In this document: one piece after another, positions 43,001-49,034 of the stretch
How positions within the stretch are numbered: the first letter of the stretch is position 1
Layout of the letters: each line of letters begins with the position of its first letter
DNA from: Oceaniradius stylonematis
GTDB lineage: Bacteria; Pseudomonadota; Alphaproteobacteria; Rhizobiales; Rhizobiaceae
Direction: 5' to 3'
NCBI RefSeq assembly: GCF_003149475.2
Contig: NZ_QFWV02000008.1
Location: 154,988 to 211,873, forward strand
DNA: 56,886 nucleotides
Notes under the pieces: generated by a model
What the model saw: only the letters and a program-made list of their open reading frames with translations
What the model was told of the DNA's origin: nothing
Database searches by the model: none
Translations under genes and position numbers: made by a program

Positions 43001-44464
43001 CGCGTTCAGCGCAAAGGCCGATGCGATGTCGCCAGCGACATCGACGGCGACGAACGTGTCGCCCGCACCGGCCAGCGACTGCGCGACGGTGAAGGTACAG
43101 GCATTCTGGACGCTCGAACAATCGCCCGTGCCCTGGGCGGTCTGCGCCACATGGAAGACCTGCAACGTCTGGCCGGTCGCCGCGTCGGTCACCGGTCCCA
43201 TGTCCTCGACCGGCCCGTCCACTTCCGGCGCCACGACATTGTCGAAGCGCTGCACCGGCCGCACCATCAGATCGTCGATGTCGCCGAAACCCGCGCCCTC
43301 GTCGCCGCCATTGCGCGATATGCCCAGCGGCATGCGGAAGCGCAGCGTCGCATTGCCGTGCGTGCCGTTGTAATTGTCGTTGCGAAGTTCGCCGCCAATG
43401 CTCAGGCTGGCGCCGTCGAAGCCGAACGGATCGTCGAACTGCAGTTCGGCGCGGGCCAGCCCGCCCTCGACCCTGGTGCCGCCGCGCGCAAACCGGTAAT
43501 AGCCGGCATTGACCCGGAACGTCGTGTCGGGATCGAGCTCGAAACGCAGGCCGGCCTCGACATCGAAGCCGGGAAGCGCCTGCTCCTGCCGCGAGGTGCC
43601 CGTCAGCACCACATTGGTGCCCTGCAAGGTGATGCCGCTGGTGGTCGTTCCGGCAACCGTGTAGGTGCGCGAGCCCGGCAGATAGCCATTGATGCGCACT
43701 TCAAACCGCTCGGTAATCAGTTCGGCGCCGATCGTGCCCTGGACGAAGCTGTTGCCATTGCTCGAATTGCGGAAATCGACAAAGCCGTAAACGCCCAGGA
43801 TCGTGTCCTGGCCGAAGATGAAATCGGGCACGATGTGCCGCACGCCGCCGCCCAGTCCTGCTTCCTGGGAGGGCTCGCTGGTCAGGGTGCCGCGGGCATT
43901 GAGGAAAACCAGCCAGTCGTCGGCCTGCGCGACCGGCACGAAAAGATCGACCGTACCCGTCGAGCTGGGCGTGCCCGGGCGGGCGATGAAGTCGATATAG
44001 GGGCCCCATTTGGGTCCGGTCGATAGCGGGTCCGACGTTGCGCCGAATGCGTTGAGAATGCGCTCGCCGGCCGTCAGCGCGTAAGTCTCGGTATCGTGCC
44101 CGGACGGACCGGCGGCGGCCGTACCGACGTCGGCATCGCGGTCGCCGCTGAACGCGGCCCCGATCCGCTGGTCGATCGTCGCACTGCCGGAAGGTGAATC
44201 GAGAAAATAGTCGTGCGTCGCGTCTGTCCCGACCGGCACCATGGCCGGCTGGGCACCGGCGGATTGGATGGATGCATCTCCGGACGTCGGATCAAGACCG
44301 TCCAGCAATCCCGAAGCCAATGTGTCGCCGATACCGGCTGCGACCGCGAGCGCCGTCAGCGAAGCCGTCGCTGCAAGCCTGTGCCGGACTGCCTCGGGAA
44401 CACGAAGGTGCTGCGACTCCGCCACGTCGAAACCGAAGGCGCCAGCCCGACCAACATGCAACAT
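34031..44464 (-). CDS. Giant inverse-autotransporter-like adhesin with beta-helix passenger (about 3,477 aa)
   Basis: Two starts are possible: 44497 and 44464. The latter is preferred because GGGGGTGGACAGG lies directly before it. An extended N-terminus leads to a hydrophobic segment (RHRLAATASLTALAVAAG, residues 39-56 of the longer form). Residues about 160-395 look like an intimin/invasin-type beta-barrel: alternating strands such as LGGGVRHIVPDFIFG, ILGVYGFVDFRN, GAELITERFEVRINGYLPGS and ATLRFRMPLG. From about 445 (TGDCSSVQNACTF) to the end it is Gly/Thr/Asn/Val-rich beta-helix, with repeated units like GTGINLQNNAGTIAFTGNLDI. No C-terminal barrel exists. It should reach the outer membrane through Sec and BAM and display the passenger outside. 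Confidence 0.85.
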   Translation of the reverse strand: MLHVGRAGAFGFDVAESQHLRVPEAVRHRLAATASLTALAVAAGIGDTLASGLLDGLDPTSGDASIQSAGAQPAMVPVGTDATHDYFLDSPSGSATIDQRIGAAFSGDRDADVGTAAAGPSGHDTETYALTAGERILNAFGATSDPLSTGPKWGPYIDFIARPGTPSSTGTVDLFVPVAQADDWLVFLNARGTLTSEPSQEAGLGGGVRHIVPDFIFGQDTILGVYGFVDFRNSSNGNSFVQGTIGAELITERFEVRINGYLPGSRTYTVAGTTTSGITLQGTNVVLTGTSRQEQALPGFDVEAGLRFELDPDTTFRVNAGYYRFARGGTRVEGGLARAELQFDDPFGFDGASLSIGGELRNDNYNGTHGNATLRFRMPLGISRNGGDEGAGFGDIDDLMVRPVQRFDNVVAPEVDGPVEDMGPVTDAATGQTLQVFHVAQTAQGTGDCSSVQNACTFTVAQSLAGAGDTFVAVDVAGDIASAFALNAANQRVVGAGDTGTLSVPLTDALQSVLTLGGLGGRPTVASVDFGANADPFVRGIATNGAAGIGGNGFTGIATIDDVRSTNGGLAFQNTGATINVSNSMFDGGAGIGVALTNLTGTFSMTGSTVTSAGGGFRIEGGNGAISHDGAVTQTGAASAIDIRNRTGGTVTFGGPVTANTGTATGINLQNNAGTIAFTGNLDIDTTTGTGIDLNGNTAPVSFGAMTQVDVAGAGTGVDFQGTTGGAVTFADLDIALSGANGTAFDLNGATINANVTATDFDVTSTTAVGTTGVDLSGTSGTGTVQLGDSNVAGQSASIAGVNVGVQFSAASNATFIFGDGESPTDQGSTIAGTTAIANGSAVTNGSYDFDDVIFTGTLDFNAAGGNGLVFVAATATGDGSGSDVNNRANVITADAIITANTTFVLINDGAAIDDVDGFTLHNNQTMASFGNGRTFASSGLIIPANFTGVPGAGAVINDPTGNGAATLTNTGAGDTLTALGAVTTQDFIIENTAGGDGLAGTGAIGITSTGLTIRNITGGQGIDLDNVTGTVTFNNTTVATTAGNGVDLLNTTANFTGGLDVTTADGIGFNATGGGTVGVANAGTERLVATGTGTALNLDGVTVAAGGINFDQATTAGTSTGSGIDINDAMGGTITLASVNIDGTAVTTGLDISGNARTSNVVVSGGTIANGARINGTGAGTVQIDANISENAGYAVQVANRNGASGAITVGGTVTSATGAVSLQNNTGGNVTFNGTITGTGSNNAGAINIDTTTGGTATFAGLVDIDVTGAGTGVSIANSNAGGTFDFTGGLDIDSVNGTGFEALSGTISVAATGGDESVTTTAGQAINLNGVTIGAAGVSFDNLSSANSAGRGVNLDTIAGTFTVTGTTSVTGSTTQGVRVVNSTAAVNLGTLNVSGTTGTAVLIENNGGGSFTATGGTVTKGGTGEALDINGGAMTVNFGANISHTSNGGDAVSIRGGTTGNITVSGTIANTTGGRAIDINTVTGGTVSFTGATITDTIGIQIANVAAGANVAFSAGTTVTLNSPANTGINLSDNAGAIAFNGAVDINNAGAGGIALVNANANVSFGQVDIEMAAGAANADAISIAGTPGTVTFGVTTITNVGAAANQKGIDFSTATLGGTVSFQSVAISGPDTSTSSIGVDLTGVLGNQIVNLGSQIDPAGGPSSSITDLHRGVVIDNTAAVQFTFGDGESGSDTGSSINVNGQAGAFTVDVGGGTLAASSFDFNDVMFGAGDSANLPGAAGSAVFVSQTGGVIAAGTHGLNVSTGGGLNTITVAAAEALADADQTFVFVAHTAGGTIDVTGGGADGFTLKDGQSLDGFDDGRVIAFGTTQPANVEGNLGATGGTVTQNTVIASNSNGGATSIVATAAGAGNSTIRNTVFDGVGLGAGDAAISVNGAANAVTINNVEITNITPSGTGIALNNNAGGVALTDVDLTAQVAANVGRALSIDATGASTGAITVDAASDIDGTTGTVVSIGAGARNVTFNAAINAANNVDNVIDIASQSGGAIQFGAVTSANATGESVIEVTAHSAGTLTFGNVAITGYGNGGTDTAIELTGPGGSTGSVTFADLDVATANGAGLTASGAGLSVSATSGDFNITGGPAVNLSSVRALNFALTSITANGSGTVADGVVLFNLAANSSFAVTGTTTIDNYTDAGIQITNLGSNNQDIDFAATDINRTAAQATGRGIVIDSIGGTGVDIDFGATRIGLGGTTTTLGVLVSGVGAGATGFGTDFASLTTNQARTGFWVDNVDIAGAAVGVTGTTTIDNAVLDGIRIENSAGNVTFGGTTTISNAVGFDGDGVDLGTSAGGANTGTYTFNGVDITVNGVGAFGFRATDSGTVTVNDPGGTNQITSNNGTAVFINPTVTNITLQNVTSTNSTDSGVEIDLGSAGSTFTVTGTTTITNSTNAGIHVNASDGTISFGNTVIDNTGTAGGGVQIDGAGNRTVSFTGGLDIDTTTGTGFIADGSGGSLTLNVANAGTETINTTTGQILNLNQVTIGTGVNFDTLQNSGSVAGDAIFLSDVDGGALSGGAVTSAGTTGGGTRDAIEITGGSTSNMSFASATIDNASGIGIRILDPAGTVTFTTVDIDGGGFGLFVGETGGFAPTGTVNINGGTFGATATQSNSALLINGGDTTVNIAANVTHSGASGAGANVINRSGGNVTISGSVTTTGTSSGISAGSNTAGTVDFQGNLNLSGANAAISVAANTAGTYTFSGASKVVNRTGATGAAGAAVAVGDNGTSTINFTNGGLAITTTVGRAFRAAGGGTVNVSGLGNTIQTTSGMAIGGYFNAALNATFASVNVSAISGDRAIDLQTVSGSLTVQGGTITNTGNFQAIRIGSAGSNTSGGNATINIATNVNSSGATGLAAEVAELTGGSVTLSGNFTDNNATGGGLLVSGINNGTAATVTFSGTTKQVNTVTNAGVVVTGNTNGTVNFTNGALDIDTTSGTGFSATGGGTVTVQDAGNTVNSTGGTSITISGTTIGAAGVTFQSVTQNGGTNAIVLNNTGAGGFTVTGTGTTDGSGGTIQNVTGNAIQLTNASNVDLRNMNLTNVATTQGAGSSVFGGNIANYNAGVKLTNVANLTLNNLDINGNNNAGQVGISGQSVSGLTITDTTVEAFGNAAGEDNIQFQGLTGTVTITNLINRDTGSDLFAIDNTGDGGTAAGGNLTMTVTGSTFQETLAGVGAGGLRVNTSNAGTTNVSVNTSIFGNGTASGAAGGLQGTGLELDVGRGHVGTLTVEDSTFNGMNVAISGTLDSDGVGAGPQLTVNIRDGADAGGAGNTITGIRSNAINLFTNGTLGPGVGTLRATITDNTIGTLGTAGSGSQLGSGIRVGNEGGSTMTVNINNNTIQEIASFEGVFASNNVMAGTSNITITNNVFREHDFDRPIQVANTIAGGTTCSNISGNSFSGTIDGAPFGAGSRIIRVRQTAGTHNSVQTSGANIQAVNGGTGIVTVTGTINFGSAACTLP

Positions 44465-44497
44465 CCTGTCCACCCCCAACCAGGGCCCATAGCTCAT

Positions 44498-44906
44498 CGC
44501 GGAATCGCGTCGATCCGCACAGCCATTGTTAGCCCGCCTGCCTTGCGCAGACCTGCCTTGCTAGGTCCTTGGCGGCATTGGAATTCTTCAATGCAGACTT
44601 GGCCGGGCCAGCAAGACACTTTCCCCTGGGAAATCGTTAACTGATGTTGCGCTTGTACGCCATGCGTTTGAAAACTCTATTCTTCCGATTGTTGCCATTT
44701 CGACACAGCCTTTTTGAGAAAAACGACCGAATGCGTTCAGTGAAAGGCCCCAAAAACAACCTATGGACGCTGAATTGACTATGTGCAGGCCAAACGTGCA
44801 GTCGGTCGGGCTGGACAGGACCCACACCGGTTGCCGATAGAGGATGCCGGCGCCGACACGTCCGACGGCGAAGGATGAGACTGCCGTGCACACAGGAAAC
44901 ACAGCC
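44498..44906. other. Divergent control region of the giant adhesin and ialB-like gene
   Basis: Roughly 400 bp without a gene I can support. It is the only long non-coding stretch on this side and must hold both promoters. The section 44640-44770 is richer in A/T. Minus-strand frames here (44588-45106, 44637-45170) run antisense to the ialB-like gene, lack family resemblance and are rejected. No clear palindrome or terminator was found. Confidence 0.5.
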
Positions 44907-45428
44907 ATGACTGGCCGCAACCGCCTCGCCCACAATACCGCGGTTGCGCTTCTTTTTGCCCTGTGGCCGCAGGCACAGGCCAACGCACAGACGCTCGCCG
45001 AACCGCATGGCGACTGGGTCGTGCAGTGCGCCGACCCTGGCAACCGGGCGTCGCGATGCCAGATGGCCCAGACTCTGACCGCCGACGGCACGGGCCAGCA
45101 TGTCATGACGATGATCGTTCGGCCCGCCGATGGCGCCGCCGGCCTGACCGCGCTCGTCCGGCTGCCGCACGGGCTTTATCTGCCCGGCGGCATCGCGCTG
45201 CGGGTCGACGGCGGCGCGCCGGTGACGGCCCTCATCCAGACCAGCGATGCCGGCGGCGTCTATGCGTCCGTCCCGCTGCCCGCCGCGCTTGTCGATGCCA
45301 TGAAAGCCGGCCGGTCGATGACGGTTGCCATGCAGTCGGTCAAGCGCGAGCCGATCGCGCTGACCGTGTCTCTGGCCGGTTTCACGGCGGCATCGGGCGC
45401 CCTCGCCGCCCGTTCAGGGGGAGATTGA
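44907..45428 (+). CDS. Invasion-associated locus B (IalB) family protein
   Basis: The start at 44907, eight bases after AGGAAAC, gives 173 residues with a signal peptide cleaved near ANA-QT. The mature part opens HGDWVVQCADPGNRASRCQM, the standard IalB opening with its two cysteines. LVRLPHGLYLPGGIALRVDGG and AGRSMTVAMQSV follow. IalB was first linked to erythrocyte invasion by Bartonella, but the family is widespread in free-living alphaproteobacteria as an envelope protein of unclear role. Four bases separate it from the next gene, so they form a pair. Confidence 0.87.
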   Translation: MTGRNRLAHNTAVALLFALWPQAQANAQTLAEPHGDWVVQCADPGNRASRCQMAQTLTADGTGQHVMTMIVRPADGAAGLTALVRLPHGLYLPGGIALRVDGGAPVTALIQTSDAGGVYASVPLPAALVDAMKAGRSMTVAMQSVKREPIALTVSLAGFTAASGALAARSGGD

Positions 45429-45432
45429 GGCC

Positions 45433-45828
45433 ATGACCGTCCATGAAGGCCGGAGCTTCAACAATGCGCGCATCGATCTCGATGGCGCTGCGTTCCGCAA
45501 TTGCCGCTTCACCGGTTGCGAGATGGTCTATTCGGGCGGGCAGCCGCCGGAAATCACCGGGTGCCATTTCGACGATTGCAGCTGGTCGTTCGGCGGCAGC
45601 GCCGCGCTGACGCTCGGTTTTCTGTCGGCCATGCATGGCGGGGGCTTCGCGGATCTGGTGGAACGCACGTTCGAGATGGCGCGCCAGGGCCGGTTCGCCG
45701 ACCTGCCGGCATCCGCCGCCGGCAGCGCGACGCCGGCCGGATCCGTCGAAAAATCAGACGCCGCCGACCGGGATCATCCGCTGATGTTCCGGATTCCAAG
45801 AGTGCTCAAACGGCCTCTGCGGCGGTAA
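45433..45828 (+). CDS. Hypothetical protein with pentapeptide-like N-terminus
   Basis: A 131-residue protein immediately after the IalB-like gene. Residues 8-50 have an A/C-x-F-x-N/x spacing (FNNARIDLDGAAFRNCRFTGCEM, quoted in part) reminiscent of short pentapeptide-repeat helices. CHFDDCSWSFGG continues the pattern. A hydrophobic patch, SAALTLGFLSAMHGGG, follows, and the end is basic (RVLKRPLRR). No signal peptide is visible, so it is probably cytoplasmic. The function is unknown. Confidence 0.65.
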   Translation: MTVHEGRSFNNARIDLDGAAFRNCRFTGCEMVYSGGQPPEITGCHFDDCSWSFGGSAALTLGFLSAMHGGGFADLVERTFEMARQGRFADLPASAAGSATPAGSVEKSDAADRDHPLMFRIPRVLKRPLRR

Positions 45829-45849
45829 ACGGCCTGTCACGTCGGGGAA

Positions 45850-45925
<76 letters not shown>

Positions 45926-46015
45926 GGCCGGAGCGTTATCTAGGCCCGTGGCCGGGCTGTGTAAAGGGAGCGCGGCCCGCCGCAGGTCCGCACCAACAGG
46001 CCCGGTCAGCCCCCG

Positions 46016-46918
46016 TCAAACCGTCAGCCGTCCTTCGGCCACCTTGACGGCATGGCCGCCGATGCGCGCGGCATCGATGGCGCCGTCGCGTCCGGTGATC
46101 TCCAGCCTGATGCGCGACGGCCGGCCCATCTCGACGCCCTGCTCGATCCACAGCGCGTTCGGCCCTTCGGCAAGCCCGTCGAAATGGTGGACGGCGCCGG
46201 CGAACGCGGCCGCCGCCGAGCCGGTTGCCGGGTCTTCCGGTATGCCGTGATGGGGCCCGAACATGCGCGCGTGGAAGGCCGCATCGTGGGCGACCGTGTC
46301 CCGGCAGTACAGATAGGGACAGATGACGTCGAGCGGGTCCTGGCCGGGAAAGTGGGCGAGCCAGGCGGCCATGTCGAACCGGGCCCGCGCCATCGCGTCG
46401 AGCCCGGCGAGCGGCACGCACAGGAAGGGATTGCCCGCGCTCCACTGGCTGACGCGGTGGTTCTCGAACCCGATGTCACTGGGTGCCAGGCCCAGCGCAA
46501 CCGCCACCGCGCCCTCGTCCAGGACCGCCTGCTGCGCCTCGGGCAGGCGCGGCAGGTCGAATTCGGCATAGGGCACCTCGCCGCCATGCAGCGCCACGCG
46601 CACCGGGCCTATGGCTTCCTCGATCACCATCAGCCGGTCATCGGGCCCGCCATCGCGCTCGGCCAGCGCGATCGCTCCGCCAACGGTCGGATGGCCGGCG
46701 AACGGCAACTCGCCGCCCGGCATGAAGATGCGCGCCGCGGCGGTGTGCGTCCGGCTGACGGCGGCGGAAAAGAAGATCGTTTCCGACAGGTTGAATTCGC
46801 GCGCGATCGCAGCCATCGCCGCGTCGTCGAGCATGTCGGCGTCGAACACGACCGCCAGCGGATTGCCCGCAAAGCGCTGGTCGGTGAACACGTCGTAGAC
46901 CGCATAGGCAAGGCTCAT
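46016..46918 (-). CDS. PhzF family protein (phenazine biosynthesis-like isomerase/epimerase fold)
   Basis: A 300-residue protein of the diaminopimelate-epimerase-like fold. Markers are FTDQRFAGNPLAVVFDAD, the proposed catalytic Glu46 in NLSETIFF, ELPFAGHPTVGGAIAL and the C-terminal GIPEDPATGSAAAAFAGAV. PhzF isomerises a phenazine precursor, but most bacterial members have no phenazine pathway and an unknown substrate; no phz genes are present here. The start overlaps the Nudix stop by four bases, so the two are co-translated. Confidence 0.88.
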   Translation of the reverse strand: MSLAYAVYDVFTDQRFAGNPLAVVFDADMLDDAAMAAIAREFNLSETIFFSAAVSRTHTAAARIFMPGGELPFAGHPTVGGAIALAERDGGPDDRLMVIEEAIGPVRVALHGGEVPYAEFDLPRLPEAQQAVLDEGAVAVALGLAPSDIGFENHRVSQWSAGNPFLCVPLAGLDAMARARFDMAAWLAHFPGQDPLDVICPYLYCRDTVAHDAAFHARMFGPHHGIPEDPATGSAAAAFAGAVHHFDGLAEGPNALWIEQGVEMGRPSRIRLEITGRDGAIDAARIGGHAVKVAEGRLTV

Positions 46919-47619
46919 CGCCCCTCTCCCCTCTCCACATCGTCAAAGTGCCACAGGGCCAGCGCCCGCGCATAGGGACGCAGCCGGTCGGTATCGTCGC
47001 GCGATCGGATGGCGATGAGCTCGGCCAGCTCGTCGTCGCCGGTCGCCGCCTGATGGGCACGCACCCGCGCTTCGCATTCGGCAAAGCTCAGCGCAAGCCG
47101 GCAGCGCCGCGCCACATACCAGGCATGATCGATGGACGCAGCGACCATCGCCGGATCGAAATCGGCCAGCGGCGGTTCAAGCCCGGTCTCCTCGGCCAGC
47201 TCGCGGCGGATGTTGCCGGTGATGTCGATCCGGCCGCCTGCGACATCGCCGGGATCGAGCGAGCCGGCGGGAAAATAGATCTGGCCGGCATTGGCCGTAT
47301 GGTCGGCCATGCGCGCGGCGATGATCGCGCCATCTGTGGTCACGCCCAGCGAAGCGCCGGTGATGTGGACCGCGCTGCCATCGCGCCGATGATCGCGCCA
47401 GAAAAGGAAGGCGGCATAATCGGTACGGTGCGCCGTGCCGTGCAGAACGCCGCCATGGACCCTGACATCGGTGAACAGGAATTGCGGCCCGTTCCAAAGG
47501 CGTGGTTGCGCGGCGACCCGCCGGTTCCAATGGGCGGCGATCGCGTCCGCATGGCGCTCGACGAATGCCAGCGGCGCTTCCGTCACGGTCAATTGCGTCG
47601 AATCAAGCCGTACCAGCAT
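46915..47619 (-). CDS. Nudix hydrolase
   Basis: A 234-residue protein with a Nudix box, GNIRRELAEETGL, near residue 140 that supplies the Arg-Glu and Glu-Glu metal ligands. The Glu normally found eight positions before the Arg is not present, so the box is incomplete at its start. The N-terminal 90 residues are family-specific (IAAHWNRRVAAQPRLWNG). Such proteins hydrolyse nucleoside diphosphates linked to another group; the substrate is not readable. It is first of a two-gene unit with phzF-like. The start at 47619 has only a weak ribosome site. Confidence 0.8.
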   Translation of the reverse strand: MLVRLDSTQLTVTEAPLAFVERHADAIAAHWNRRVAAQPRLWNGPQFLFTDVRVHGGVLHGTAHRTDYAAFLFWRDHRRDGSAVHITGASLGVTTDGAIIAARMADHTANAGQIYFPAGSLDPGDVAGGRIDITGNIRRELAEETGLEPPLADFDPAMVAASIDHAWYVARRCRLALSFAECEARVRAHQAATGDDELAELIAIRSRDDTDRLRPYARALALWHFDDVERGEGR

Positions 47620-47676
47620 GGGCGGGCCTTAGCATGATCGTTGCGGCCGGCGCAGCGGCACAACAGCACTTGCGGC

Positions 47677-47690
47677 TTGATCTCGATCAA
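47677..47690 (+). promoter_or_regulatory. FNR/CRP-family binding site upstream of the TsoY-like gene
   Basis: TTGATCTCGATCAA is a perfect match to TTGAT-N4-ATCAA, the FNR/FixK/FnrL consensus. It lies 56 bp before the start codon, in an A/T-rich stretch. An AT-rich -10-like segment (ATAAAAGAT at 47711-47719) is at the spacing expected if the box is centred near -41.5, the class II activation position. This predicts induction under low oxygen. Confidence 0.7.
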
Positions 47691-47746
47691 TTATATAAAT
47701 GATCATCAATATAAAAGATATCCCATATTCCAATGGAGGTTCACCG

Positions 47747-48964
47747 ATGTCGAACGCATCATCCCAACCGGCTCCGGCCTGGCAGCCGCTCTACTTCCTG
47801 GCGGCGCTGGGCGCAGGCGGCCTTGCCGTTTCCTTCTTCATGTATCTGATGTGGATGACGCCGCATGCCGGCCAGCCCATCCCGTCTTTCACCACGCTGC
47901 TCGCCGCCTTCAGTGACGGCACGCTGGCGATGAAGGCGCTGATCGCCGTCGGCGTGGCCGGCATCGCCGTCTTCACCGCGCTCTATGTGCGCCTGCTGAT
48001 CTGGAACGTCGTCCGGTTCCGCGACTGGCATCCGTCGGAAGCGGCCATCACCATGCGCCGCACCAACACCGGCTCGTCCATCATGGCCGCGCCGCTGACC
48101 TATGCGATGGGCATCAATGTCGGATTCATCGTCGGCGCCGTGTTCGTGCCCGGTCTTTGGGAACGCGCCGAACTCCTGTTCCCGTTCGCGCTTTTGGGCT
48201 TTGCGGCGATCGGCGTCTACGCGCTCAAACTGTTTTCCGGCTTCATGACGCAGATGATCGTCGAGGGCGGGTTCGACTGCGCCAAGAACAACTCGCTTTC
48301 ACAGATGCTGTCGGTCTTCGCCTTCGCCATGGTCGGCGTCGGCTTTTCGGCGGCTGCGGCCATGAGCCACAACCAGATCGTCTCGGTGATCGGCTTCATG
48401 GGCGCGAGCTTCTTCGTCGTCGCCGCGATCATCTTCGGAGCGATGTTCCTCGTCATGGGCTTCCGTTCGATGCTCGAGAACACGGCCAATCCGGAGACGG
48501 TTCCGACGCTGTGGATCATCATCCCGTTCGTCACCGTCGTCGGCATCGCGCTCTACCGCATGAACATGGCGCTCGACCACAATTTCGGCGTCGAGTGGCT
48601 GGCCGGCGACCGTTTCGCCTTCCTGACCACGCTGTTTGCCATCCAGATCCTGTTCGGTGTTCTGGGCTACGCGGTGATGAAGCGCACGCGCTATTTCGAG
48701 ACCTACGTCTCGGGCCCTGCCAAGTCGCCCGGCTCGTTCGCGCTGATCTGCCCCGGCGTCGCGCTGTTCGTCTTCGCAAACTTTGTGATCAATCCCGGCC
48801 TTGTCGGTCTGGGCGTGATGGACAAGTTCTCGATCGGCTATTTCATTGCCTACGCGCCGCTGGTTGCGCTGCAGGTGCTGACGATCCGGACCTTCTTCCG
48901 CCTGTCGGGCAAGCTGATCACCACCGACCGGGCCGCACCGGCCGCCGCTGTCCCCGCCGAATAA
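47747..48964 (+). CDS. Polytopic membrane protein, probably TsoY family
   Basis: A textbook TGGAGGT six bases before ATG 47747 sets the start; the product has 405 residues and about ten membrane segments. The opening WQPLYFLAALGAGGLAVSFF and the early YLMWMTPHAG are what I remember of the TsoY (seleno)protein group; the family assignment is from memory. The charged patch RRTNTGSSIM and the histidine-containing AMSHNQIVS may line a pathway. The layout is loosely like SLAC1/TDT anion carriers. Its strong ribosome site and FNR-type box suggest high expression when oxygen is low. Confidence 0.6.
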   Translation: MSNASSQPAPAWQPLYFLAALGAGGLAVSFFMYLMWMTPHAGQPIPSFTTLLAAFSDGTLAMKALIAVGVAGIAVFTALYVRLLIWNVVRFRDWHPSEAAITMRRTNTGSSIMAAPLTYAMGINVGFIVGAVFVPGLWERAELLFPFALLGFAAIGVYALKLFSGFMTQMIVEGGFDCAKNNSLSQMLSVFAFAMVGVGFSAAAAMSHNQIVSVIGFMGASFFVVAAIIFGAMFLVMGFRSMLENTANPETVPTLWIIIPFVTVVGIALYRMNMALDHNFGVEWLAGDRFAFLTTLFAIQILFGVLGYAVMKRTRYFETYVSGPAKSPGSFALICPGVALFVFANFVINPGLVGLGVMDKFSIGYFIAYAPLVALQVLTIRTFFRLSGKLITTDRAAPAAAVPAE

Positions 48965-48990
48965 GACACGAGGCGCAAACGCATTTCCGA

Positions 48991-49018
48991 GCCGCCGGCA
49001 CCCTGCCGGCGGCTTTTT
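48991..49018 (+). terminator. Rho-independent terminator after the TsoY-like gene
   Basis: GCCGCCGGCA and TGCCGGCGGC form a perfect 10-bp stem with a CCC loop, followed by TTTTT. It begins 26 bp after the stop codon and just before the convergent antiporter gene end. This is the clearest terminator in the window. Confidence 0.9.
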
Positions 49019-49034
49019 GCCGTTGTCGCTCTTC

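Noticed and set aside
34031-44497. Short repeats suggestive of a CRISPR array or tandem DNA repeat
   Set aside because: Repeats are irregular, keep the reading frame and vary in codons. They are coding beta-helix units, not identical direct repeats with spacers.
44588-45170. Minus-strand frames of 172-177 codons near the adhesin promoter
   Set aside because: They overlap the well-supported IalB-like gene antisense, have unusual Cys/Trp/Arg content and no ribosome site.
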